From Pseudomonas sp. J452 (GTDB lineage: Bacteria; Pseudomonadota; Gammaproteobacteria; Pseudomonadales; Pseudomonadaceae), in the NCBI RefSeq assembly GCF_024666525.1, contig NZ_CP088294.1, positions 2,480,001 to 2,544,000 on the forward strand: DNA of 64,000 nt, read 5' to 3'. The translations under genes and the position numbers were made by a program. Below the pieces are notes generated by a model. The model ran no database searches. It was not told the origin of the DNA and saw only the letters and a list, made by a program, of their open reading frames with translations. This document shows positions 47,282-56,143 of the stretch, in pieces; position 1 is the first letter of the stretch, and each line of letters starts with the position of its first letter.

Positions 47282-48406
47282 ATGCGTGTGCTGATACTGG
47301 ATGACGACCCATGGATAGCCGACTTGTTGAAGCAAATCGTGCTAAGTGTGCGTCCCTCGGCCCAGGTTGACTGCTTTGGCGAGGTGCAGAGTGCTTTCGC
47401 GGCCTGGCAACAGACCCGTTATCAGCTGGTGCTGGCGGACTGGAATTTGCCGGATGCCAGCGGCGTCAGCCTGCTGCAGCAGGTGCGCGAGCAGGATCGG
47501 GAAGTTCCGCTGGTGATGATCACCGGGCGTTCCGATCGGCAAAGTGTCATGACGGTGAGGCCGCTGGGGATCAGTGCGTTCATTACCAAACCCTTCGAGG
47601 TGCCGCGTGTCGCGCAGTGCATCGAGCAGTTGCTGCCAGCCGACGGCAACCCGCGCGTGTCTCCCGACATCCAGGAGGACTTTGCCAGCCACCTTGCTGG
47701 CCTGGCGGCCAGCGCGCTGGACCTGCCTTTGCTCGCACAGGTGAAGGAGAAGCTTCAGCTGGGTTATCGCGGCGAACAGCTGGATTTTCGCCAGTTGGCC
47801 GACGACTGGCAGCATGACCCGGCCTTGTGCGCGCACCTGCTCGCTGCCGCCAACAGTGCTACCTATGCGGGCGCGGGGCAGCAGTGCACCAGTCTGAGCG
47901 ATGCACTCAAACGCCTGGGCGCGCGGACCAGCATCAACCTGGCAATAGGCTTTGCCCTCAAACAGTCCAACACGCAAAGCAACCTGATGCTCTCGGTGCT
48001 GGTGCAGTCCCATCTGGAAGCGTCTCAACGCCTGGCTGAGCGGGTGGTTGCCCTGGCCCAGCAAGTGGGCCAGGAGCCGGCGCCCCTGCACACGGCAGCC
48101 TTGCTACATCGCATCGGCGAGCTGTGCGTGATTTACCAGGCCCAAGAGTGGGAAGACCGTGGCCATAGCGTTAGCGAGAACGTACTGTTGCAGGCCGTCA
48201 GCGATTTTGCCGCGCCACTGGCGATAAAACTGAAAGCGCACTGGGCCTTGCCTATGGTTCTGCGTGAGCTGATCGGTGCCGTGTATGCATTGCCGCCCAC
48301 CCAGGTGCGCCGCGAGCAGGTGCTCATGCGCCTGGCGGCGGCGCTGAACAATGCCGAGCCCGCCGCCAGTGTCGACCGGTTGCAGCGCCTGGCCGGGCTG
48401 GCCTGA
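47282..48406 (+). CDS. Response regulator with HDOD output domain
   Basis: The 374-residue protein begins with a receiver domain (LDDDPWIADLL; phosphorylatable Asp53 in LADWNLPDASG; the Lys in ITKPFEVP). It ends with an HDOD domain from about 140 (FRQLADDWQHDPALCAHLLA, ALKRLGARTSINLAIGFAL). HDOD domains are HD-like but usually lack phosphodiesterase residues, and mediate regulatory contacts. Its phosphodonor is likely the hybrid kinase at 50281. It starts a four-gene signalling cluster on the plus strand, followed 89 bases later by a REC-GGDEF-EAL gene. Confidence 0.9.
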   Translation: MRVLILDDDPWIADLLKQIVLSVRPSAQVDCFGEVQSAFAAWQQTRYQLVLADWNLPDASGVSLLQQVREQDREVPLVMITGRSDRQSVMTVRPLGISAFITKPFEVPRVAQCIEQLLPADGNPRVSPDIQEDFASHLAGLAASALDLPLLAQVKEKLQLGYRGEQLDFRQLADDWQHDPALCAHLLAAANSATYAGAGQQCTSLSDALKRLGARTSINLAIGFALKQSNTQSNLMLSVLVQSHLEASQRLAERVVALAQQVGQEPAPLHTAALLHRIGELCVIYQAQEWEDRGHSVSENVLLQAVSDFAAPLAIKLKAHWALPMVLRELIGAVYALPPTQVRREQVLMRLAAALNNAEPAASVDRLQRLAGLA

Positions 48407-48495
48407 CGATGGTAATGCGCCCGACAGACGCCTCCGGGCGCAAAGCTGGGCTAGGATTTGCGCATAGGTAGAGCACTGACGTCGCGGGGGCACGG

Positions 48496-50206
48496 ATGCG
48501 CAGCAAGGCGTTCAATCCAGAGTCGGTCATTCTGATCGTCGAAGACCAACCCATCGATGCGCGGGTGTTGAGCGAAGCTGTGCGCGGTCTGGCCGATATC
48601 TACCTGGCTGCCGATGGCCACAGTGCGCTGGAGATGGCCCGCCAGTGCCGGCCGGATGTCGTGCTGCTGGATATCGAAATGCCTGGCATCAACGGTTTCG
48701 AGGTGTGCAAGGCACTCAAGGCTGACCCCAAGCTGTGCGATGCCGCAGTGATCTTCGTAACCTCGCATACCCAGCAAGACAACGAACTGCGTGCGCTTGA
48801 GCATGGCGGCATCGATTTTATTCAGAAACCACTCAATGTCGCTGTGGCCAGGGCCCACGTGAAGGCCCACATCGCCTTGCGCAAAGAGGCGAAAAAGCTC
48901 GCCAACCACGATGCCCTGACCGGCCTGCCGAACCGCACACTGCTGCAGGATCGCACAGAGCAGGCCTTGCAGAAGGCCCGGCGCAGTCATGGCCGGGTGG
49001 CGATGCTGCTGCTCGATCTGGATAACTTCAAGGGCATCAACGACTCGGTCGGCCACTCGATCGGCGATGCGCTGCTCAGGGAAGTCGCCGAGCGCCTGGC
49101 ACAATCGTCGCGGGCGGTGGACACGGTCAGCCGCCAGGGGGGGTGACGAGTTCATCATCCTGTTGCCCGAGGTGAGCGGCTTCGATGCGGTAGGCGACTT
49201 TGCCGAACGCTTGCTGGCAACCATCGGCGTGCCATTTTCCTTCCAGGCCAGTCGCTATGACCTGTCGGCCAGTATCGGCATCAGCGTATTTCCTGACGAC
49301 AGCGAGGATGTCGAATCGCTTTACCGCCATGCGGATGCGGCCATGTACCAGGCCAAGCTCGATGGGCGCAATCGCTGCCGTTTCTTCTCCGCGGAAATCG
49401 AAAGCAGTACCCGCGGCCGCCATCTGCTCGAGCAGCACTTGCGCAGCGCCCTGGAGCGCGGCGTGTTTGAAGTGTTCTATCAGGCCAAGGTTGACGTCGA
49501 GCGCGGCATTGTCATCGGCATGGAGACTCTGGTGCGCTGGCGCAACGGCGCCGGGGAATTGATCTCCCCGGCCGATTTCATTCCGTTGGCCGAGGAGACC
49601 GGTCTGATCATCCCGATTGGCAAATATGTACTGCTGCAGGCTTGCCAGGATGCGCAGACGCTCAACCTGCAGGGGCAGAGCATTGCCGTCAGCGTCAATA
49701 TTTCCGCCGTGCAGTTTCGCGAGGAGTCATTCCTGCCGATGGTCAAAGGCATTCTGCTTGAGTCTGGGCTACCGCCGGAGTTGCTGGAGTTGGAAATTAC
49801 CGAAGGGGTGCTGGCCAGGGATGTCGATAACACCCGTGATTCCCTGCTGGAACTCAAACGGATGGGTGTGCGCGTGGCAATCGATGATTTTGGTACGGGC
49901 TACTCAAGCCTGGCCTACCTCAAGCGCTTTCCTATTGATGTACTGAAAATCGACCAGAGCTTTGTGCGTGACATGCTCACCGACCGTAGCGATTCGGCGA
50001 TCATCGAGGCCATCGTAAAGCTTGGTCAGGCGCTGGGCCTTGAATTGGTGGCCGAGGGGGTCGAGACCCAGGAACAAGCCAATGCGCTGCACGCTAATGG
50101 TTGCACGGTGATGCAGGGATATTTGTACTCTCGACCCATTCCGTTCGAGCAATTGTGCGAATTTCTCCGCAGCGGGCTGGGGGCGTTCGCCAAGCCGTCT
50201 GGTTAG
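48496..50206 (+). pseudogene. Response regulator REC-GGDEF-EAL, frameshifted inside the GGDEF motif
   Basis: The receiver domain (Asp59 in VVLLDIEMPGINGF) and the first half of a GGDEF domain (LTGLPNRTLLQDR, LDLDNFKGINDSVGHSIGDA) lie in the frame from 48496, which stops at 49146. The rest continues in the next frame: GDEFIILLPEVSG, then a complete EAL domain (METLVRW, DDFGTGYSSLAYL, AEGVETQEQ). The shift is in a run of seven G at 49137-49143; six would keep SRQGGDEF. Read as one protein of about 570 residues it would be a phospho-regulated c-di-GMP cyclase/phosphodiesterase. As given, the EAL part would be lost unless ribosomes slip. Confidence 0.88.
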
Positions 50207-50280
50207 CAAACAGGGTGGTAAGCGCCCCCAGAGGGCCTCAGCTGTCGGGTGCAGGATAGAGTTCACGAGTTTCCATTCAG

Positions 50281-53200
50281 GTGTCAGTGCGAGTGAATAA
50301 ATCTTTCAGCGTTTTAGCGGGCAGTCGGGTTGCTTTGCTCACCTTGCTACTGGGGTTGTTATTAAGTGCGCTGGCTGCATTTTTCCTGGCGCAGCACAAC
50401 CAGCGCGAATCCATGGCTGCCGTGAGTGCCGCTGCCGAGCAGGTGGCCGATGCCGTGGTGCGACGGTTGACCCTGTATCAGTACGGCTTGCGAGGTGCCC
50501 GGGGCTCTATTGTCATCGCCAGTGATAGCGAAAGCGGCATCAGTCGTGCCAAGTTCCAGCGTTACAGCCAGACCCGTGATATTGCGACAGAGTTTCCGGG
50601 AGCCCGCGGTTTCGGCTTTATTCGCCGGGTTAAGCCGGCGGACGAGGCGAGCTTTCTGGCCCAGGCACGCGCCGACGGCAAGGCCGACTTTGCCATTCGC
50701 CAGCTGACCCCGCATGAGGGTGAGCGCTATGTGATCCAGTACCTGGAGCCGATGGCGCCCAACCTGGCGGCCATCGGCCTGGATATTGCGTCGGAAGCCA
50801 ACCGGCGGGAAGCCGCGCTGGCGGCGCTGCAATCCGGCGAGGTACGCCTGACCGGGCCGATTACCCTGGTACAGGCTGTGGGCAAACCACTGCAGTCCTT
50901 CCTGATCCTGATGCCGATCTACCAAAGTGCGCAGACACCAGCCACGCAGGCCGAGCGTGAGGCTACTGCCATCGGCTGGAGTTATGCGCCACTGCTGACC
51001 GAAGAGGTATTGGTCGGTCTGCTGCCTAACTCAGATGCCAGCCATGTGAGCTTGAGTGATATCACCGCGACAGGTTCGGCTGCGCCCTTCTACAGCAGCG
51101 AAGAGCCGGAGTCCGGCGAGGACGAGGAGGTTTCAGCACAGGTCGAGCGCTCAGTGTTCGGTCGGCGCTGGCAGATCGAGTTTTCCGCCCATCACCCGTT
51201 CATCCGCGCGCTTAACCAGTCCTCGCCACGCCTGCTGCTAATCGGCGGGGGGCTGTTCTCGCTATTGCTGGCCTCGCTGGTTGGCCTGTTCAGTGTCAGT
51301 CGTCAGCGCCAACGCCTGGTGGTGGCCGAGCAAGCCAAACTGGCGGCGATTGTCGAGAGTTCGGCGGATGGCATCATCGGTAAGACGTTGGAGGGAGTGG
51401 TTACCAGTTGGAACCAGGGCGCCGAGCAGTTGTTTGGTTACCGCGCCGAAGAGGCCCTGGGACGACGGCTGGCCGAGCTGGTGGTGCCGGCGGAGCGGCA
51501 CTCTGAAGAGGTAGATATTCTGGCGCGCCTGACACGTGGCGAGCGCGTGATGAGTTTCGATACCCAGCGACTGCACAAGGATGGTCATACCCTTGCGGTG
51601 TCGGTCACCGTATCGCCGATTCTAAATGGTCAAGGGCAAGTGGTTGGTGCCTCCAAGACGGTTCGCGACATTTCGGCGCAAAAGGCCGCGGAGGCGCAGA
51701 TTCGGGCGCTCAACAACAGCCTGGAAGATCAGGTGGTAGCGCGCACCCGCGAACTGGATGAGCTTAATGTGTTGCTTGGCAGCGTGCTGCGCGCCGCGTC
51801 CGAGGTGTCCATTATTGCCTCTGACGCTGAGGGCATCATCCGCGTGTTCAATAGCGGTGCCGAGCATCTGCTGGGCTATAGCGCTGACGAATTGCTGGGT
51901 CGCAGTACACCGGCTGTGCTGCATGTGCCAGAGGAAGTGGCGGCCCGCGGCCGCGAGTTGAGCGAGGAGTATGCGCAGCCGGTAGAAGGTTTTCGCGTGT
52001 TCGTGCACAAACCGGAACTTGAGGGTTCTGAAACCCGTGAGTGGACCTATGTGCGTAAGGATGGCACGCAGTTCCCGGTGTCGCTGGTGGTAACCGCCAT
52101 GCGTGATGACGATGGCATGGTCAGCGGTTACCTGGGCATCGCCGTGGATATCACCGAGCGTAAGGCTGCCGAGCAGGAGTTGGCTGCTAGTGTGGCAACC
52201 ATGCGGGCGATCCTGCGCACTGCGGTGAATCCGGTGATCACCCTCGATGTGGCGGGTAACGTGCTGTCGTTCAACCCCGCGGGTGAGGCCTTGTTTGGTT
52301 ATACCCGTGAAGAGCTGTTTGGCCAGCCGCTATACCAGTTGACTGCCGAAGAGTCGCGCGACGAGCTGGCGGGCTACCTTGCGACCATTAACGAGAGCTC
52401 AGCACCAGGCAGCGGCAGTAGCAAGGAGCTGACTGGCCTGCGCCAGGATGGCACGGTCTTCCCTATGCAGATGTCGATTGGGGCGATGGCGAGCGCGGCG
52501 CAAGCTCAGTTCGTCTGCATCATCACCGATATTTCCGAGCTGCAGCGCCAGCGTAGTGAGCTGACCACGGTACGCGATCAGTTGTTGATGGCTGCAGACG
52601 TGGCCGAGTTGGGCATTTGGAGCTGGAACCTGGCTGACAACGCGTTGCAGTGGAATGAGCGCATGTACGAAATGTACGGTCAGCCATTAAGCCTGCGTGA
52701 CGAAGGGCTGGAGTACCAGCACTGGTACTCGCGGGTGCATCCGGAAGATGTCGAGGCGGCGGCAAGCAATCTGCAGGCTGCCGTGGAGGGGCGCGGGATC
52801 TACGATGCGGTGTTCCGTGTGGTGCGCCCCGATGGCAGTTGCTGCATCGTCCAGGCGGGCGCGCAGATAGAACGAGATAGCCAAGGCGTGGCTCTGCGGG
52901 TGACCGGGATCAACCGCGATATCACCTCCCAGCGCACCCTGGAGGCCAGCCTGCGACATGCCAAGGAGGAGGCCGATGCGGCCAGCGCGGCGAAGTCGTC
53001 CTTCCTGGCCAACATGAGCCATGAGATTCGCACGCCGATGAATGCGGTGCTGGGCATGCTGCGGCTGGTGCAGAACACGGAGTTGAATGCGCGTCAGTTT
53101 GACTATGTGAGCAAGGCCGAATCCGCAGGCAAAGCCTTGTTGGGGCTGCTCAACGACATTCTCGACTACTCCAAGATCGAGGCGGGAAAGATGCGTCTCG

Positions 53201-55182
53201 ACCTGCATCCGTTTGAGCTTGAAGCGCTGATGCGTGAGCTGGCCACCATCCTCGGTGGTAATCAGGGCGACAAGGATGTCGAGGTGATCTTTGATCTGGA
53301 TACCGACCTGCCAGCTACCCTGCTTGGCGACAGCCTGCGTCTGCAGCAGGTACTGATCAACCTGGCGGGCAATGCCCTCAAATTCACTCAGCATGGCCAG
53401 GTGGTGGTGCGGGTCGAGCAGGTACGGCGCGATGCCGACCAGGTGCGTCTGCGCATTGAAGTGGCCGACAGTGGCATCGGTATCAGCTCCGAGCAGCTGA
53501 CGCAGATTTTTCAGGGCTTTACCCAGGCCGAAGCATCGACCACTCGCCGCTACGGCGGTACCGGACTTGGGTTGGTGATTTCCAAGCGCATGGTGCAGCT
53601 GATGGGAGGGGAGTTGCAGGTAGCCAGTGTGCTGGGGGAGGGCAGTCGTTTCTGGTTCGAAATCGATCTTAGCGTGGTAGCGGCCCCCGAGTTGCGCGAG
53701 GAATACAGCGTGATTGGGCGCGATCTGCGCCTGCTAATTGTCGATGACAATCCGGTTGCAGGGGATCTGTTGCAGCACACCATACTGGATCTGGGCTGGC
53801 AGGCTGATTTGGTCAGAAGCGGTCTTGAGGCAATCGAGCGGGTCAAACAACTAGCGGATGGCCGCGGTTACGATGTAATCCTGATGGACTGGCGCATGCC
53901 CGATATGGATGGCCTGAGCGCCGCAAAGTTGTTACGCCAGCAAGGTCCGGTCGAGCATTTACCGCTGGTTATCATGATCACTGCCTACGGCCATGAGGTG
54001 CTGGCAGATGCTTGTCAGGAAGGCAATGCCCCGTTTTCCGGTTTCCTGACCAAGCCCGTTACCCCCCGGCTGTTGAGCGAGACGATACAAGCCTGCCTGG
54101 CTGGCAAGCTGGTATTGCCGGGAGGGCAAACGCAGCAGCCTGCAGCTAACACGCTACAGCCTCTGCTGGGCCTGCGCTTGTTAGTGGTTGAGGATAATGT
54201 CCTGAACCGGCAGGTGGCGTCTGAGCTGTTGCAAGGCGAGGGGGCCTTGATCGAAGTGGCCGAGGGTGGCCTGCAAGGCGTACGCATGGCCACTGCCACG
54301 CCAGATGCCTTCGACCTGGTGTTGATGGATATCCAGATGCCCGACATCGATGGCTTCGAGGCGACCCGGCGCATCCGGGCCTTGCCGGGTTTTGCCCAAC
54401 TGCCGATCGTAGCCATGACCGCCAATGCCTCGCAGGCCGACAAAGAGGCGTGTCGGGCCAGCGGCATGAATGATCATGTGGCCAAACCCATTGATCTGGA
54501 AAAACTGATTGCGGTGGTGCTGGCTCAGGTGGGGCGTGCGCTGCCACCGGTTGAGGCTGTCGCGATGCCAGTGTCCGAAGATGTTGGTCTGCTGGAACCG
54601 ACCCATACCATCCTGGCGCGCTTTGGCGGCAACCTGCAGTTGATTTGCAGCGTGCTGGCCAACTTTGGGCCGCAGTTGCACGCCCAACTCGACAAGCTGC
54701 GCAGTCTTACAGGCTTTGGTGATGTAGCCGCGAGCGGTGCCGTGTTGCATGCCCTCAAGGGCAGCGCCAGTACCATGGGCGCCCGTGCTTTGGCGGCGCG
54801 CGCCGCGGAGCTGGAGCAGCTGTGCAGCGCTGAACCACAGCAAGCCGCCGCCCTACTGGCCGACGCAGGGGTTGTCGAAGAGCTCTATCGGTTGCTGGAT
54901 GCCAGTGTGGCGCTGCTTGGCGAACAGTTCCCAGCTATGGTCAATAGTGTGGCAGCGGAAGTTGTTGCAGAGCTTGATGGCACAAGCCTGAGGGAGTTAC
55001 TGCGCGAAATCATCAACCTGCTGGACGCAGGTAATCTTGAGGCACTGGGGCGGGTCGATGCGCTGCTGGAGCAAACACCGCATGCGCAGAGGTCGTCCTT
55101 TGTATGCTTGTCGGCCCTGGTGCAAAGTCTGGATTTTGCGGAGGCTAGCAAGGCCGCGAAAGGGTTGCTTGAGACCATCTGA
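50281..55182 (+). CDS. Hybrid sensor histidine kinase: CHASE1, PAS repeats, HisKA/HATPase, two REC and Hpt
   Basis: A GTG at 50281 gives 1633 residues. Two membrane helices (about 17-38 and 318-340) flank a periplasmic CHASE1 sensor. Four PAS-like domains follow (about 345-890, for example AAIVESSADGIIGKTLEGVV). The kinase core has His914 in NMSHEIRTPMNAV and an ATP-binding domain (GDSLRLQQVLINLAGNALKF, GGTGLGLVISKRM). Two receivers carry Asp1203 (LMDWRMPDMDG) and Asp1350 (LMDIQMPDIDG). The C-terminal Hpt has His1490 in ALKGSAST context. It can run a His-Asp-His-Asp relay to the flanking response regulators. Confidence 0.92.
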   Translation: MSVRVNKSFSVLAGSRVALLTLLLGLLLSALAAFFLAQHNQRESMAAVSAAAEQVADAVVRRLTLYQYGLRGARGSIVIASDSESGISRAKFQRYSQTRDIATEFPGARGFGFIRRVKPADEASFLAQARADGKADFAIRQLTPHEGERYVIQYLEPMAPNLAAIGLDIASEANRREAALAALQSGEVRLTGPITLVQAVGKPLQSFLILMPIYQSAQTPATQAEREATAIGWSYAPLLTEEVLVGLLPNSDASHVSLSDITATGSAAPFYSSEEPESGEDEEVSAQVERSVFGRRWQIEFSAHHPFIRALNQSSPRLLLIGGGLFSLLLASLVGLFSVSRQRQRLVVAEQAKLAAIVESSADGIIGKTLEGVVTSWNQGAEQLFGYRAEEALGRRLAELVVPAERHSEEVDILARLTRGERVMSFDTQRLHKDGHTLAVSVTVSPILNGQGQVVGASKTVRDISAQKAAEAQIRALNNSLEDQVVARTRELDELNVLLGSVLRAASEVSIIASDAEGIIRVFNSGAEHLLGYSADELLGRSTPAVLHVPEEVAARGRELSEEYAQPVEGFRVFVHKPELEGSETREWTYVRKDGTQFPVSLVVTAMRDDDGMVSGYLGIAVDITERKAAEQELAASVATMRAILRTAVNPVITLDVAGNVLSFNPAGEALFGYTREELFGQPLYQLTAEESRDELAGYLATINESSAPGSGSSKELTGLRQDGTVFPMQMSIGAMASAAQAQFVCIITDISELQRQRSELTTVRDQLLMAADVAELGIWSWNLADNALQWNERMYEMYGQPLSLRDEGLEYQHWYSRVHPEDVEAAASNLQAAVEGRGIYDAVFRVVRPDGSCCIVQAGAQIERDSQGVALRVTGINRDITSQRTLEASLRHAKEEADAASAAKSSFLANMSHEIRTPMNAVLGMLRLVQNTELNARQFDYVSKAESAGKALLGLLNDILDYSKIEAGKMRLDLHPFELEALMRELATILGGNQGDKDVEVIFDLDTDLPATLLGDSLRLQQVLINLAGNALKFTQHGQVVVRVEQVRRDADQVRLRIEVADSGIGISSEQLTQIFQGFTQAEASTTRRYGGTGLGLVISKRMVQLMGGELQVASVLGEGSRFWFEIDLSVVAAPELREEYSVIGRDLRLLIVDDNPVAGDLLQHTILDLGWQADLVRSGLEAIERVKQLADGRGYDVILMDWRMPDMDGLSAAKLLRQQGPVEHLPLVIMITAYGHEVLADACQEGNAPFSGFLTKPVTPRLLSETIQACLAGKLVLPGGQTQQPAANTLQPLLGLRLLVVEDNVLNRQVASELLQGEGALIEVAEGGLQGVRMATATPDAFDLVLMDIQMPDIDGFEATRRIRALPGFAQLPIVAMTANASQADKEACRASGMNDHVAKPIDLEKLIAVVLAQVGRALPPVEAVAMPVSEDVGLLEPTHTILARFGGNLQLICSVLANFGPQLHAQLDKLRSLTGFGDVAASGAVLHALKGSASTMGARALAARAAELEQLCSAEPQQAAALLADAGVVEELYRLLDASVALLGEQFPAMVNSVAAEVVAELDGTSLRELLREIINLLDAGNLEALGRVDALLEQTPHAQRSSFVCLSALVQSLDFAEASKAAKGLLETI

Positions 55183-55191
55183 GGAGGGTGA

Positions 55192-56142
55192 ATGGAATTT
55201 TTGCTGACGCAGTATCCCCGGCGCCCCAGGTTGCTGCTGGTCGACGACCAGCGCATCAATATTCAGGCTTTGTATGCACTGTTTCGCGAGCAGTGCGATG
55301 TGTTTATGGCCACCAGTGGCGAGCAGGCGCTGCAACAGTGCCAGAAACAGCTGCCGGATCTGATCCTGCTCGATGTGGTGATGCCCGATATGGATGGCCA
55401 TGCCGTGTGTCGGCAGCTCAAGGCCGACCCGCTGACTCAGCACATTCCGATTATTTTCATCACTGCGCAGAAAAGCGAAGCCGATGAGGTGAAATGTTTC
55501 GAGTTAGGCGCCGTGGACTTCATCAGTAAGCCGATCAACCCCGTGATTGTCCAAGCGCGGGTGCGCACCCAGCTGACCCTGAAGCTGCAGAGTGATCTGC
55601 TGCGTACCCAGGCCCTGCTCGATGGCCTGACCGGGGTGGCCAATCGCCGACGCTTCGAGGAAGAACTGCAGAATGATTGGCGCCAGTGCCTGCGCGAGCA
55701 GTCAGCGCTGTCGGTGATCCTTCTGGATATTGACCATTTCAAGGCCTACAACGACCACTACGGCCATCAGCGTGGCGATAGCACTCTTCGACAGGTGGCC
55801 CAAGCGCTGGCAGCAACCCTGTGCCGCCCCTATGACCTGTTGGCCCGTTATGGCGGTGAGGAGTTCGTCTGTTTGCTACCCGGCACAGGGTTGGCCGGCG
55901 CGGTGGCCGTTGCGCAAAAGATGGAAGAGCAGGTGCGCAAACTCGGGCTTGAGCACCAGGGCTCGTCGGTAGCCAAGGTGGTGACCATTTCGCTGGGTGT
56001 GGTCAGTCTGGTGCCGGGGGTTGGGATGGACCCGCAGGCCTTGGTGGCCGCCGCGGATGCCCAACTGTACGAGGCCAAACGTGGCGGGCGTGCGCAAGTC
56101 AGCTCAAGCGCCGGGTGTGCGCTTGAGCCCGGAAGGGCTTAA
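55192..56142 (+). CDS. Response regulator diguanylate cyclase (REC-GGDEF)
   Basis: The 316-residue protein has a receiver domain with Asp61 (LILLDVVMPDMDG) and Lys in FISKPINP. A GGDEF domain with an active GGEEF at 221-225 follows. The inhibitory RxxD site (RPYD, 212-215) precedes it by five residues. It should make c-di-GMP when phosphorylated, probably by the hybrid kinase whose gene ends 9 bases upstream. The ribosome site GAGGAGGGTGA is very strong. Its stop lies one base from the stop of convergent plsB. Confidence 0.94.
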   Translation: MEFLLTQYPRRPRLLLVDDQRINIQALYALFREQCDVFMATSGEQALQQCQKQLPDLILLDVVMPDMDGHAVCRQLKADPLTQHIPIIFITAQKSEADEVKCFELGAVDFISKPINPVIVQARVRTQLTLKLQSDLLRTQALLDGLTGVANRRRFEEELQNDWRQCLREQSALSVILLDIDHFKAYNDHYGHQRGDSTLRQVAQALAATLCRPYDLLARYGGEEFVCLLPGTGLAGAVAVAQKMEEQVRKLGLEHQGSSVAKVVTISLGVVSLVPGVGMDPQALVAAADAQLYEAKRGGRAQVSSSAGCALEPGRA

Positions 56143-56143
56143 C

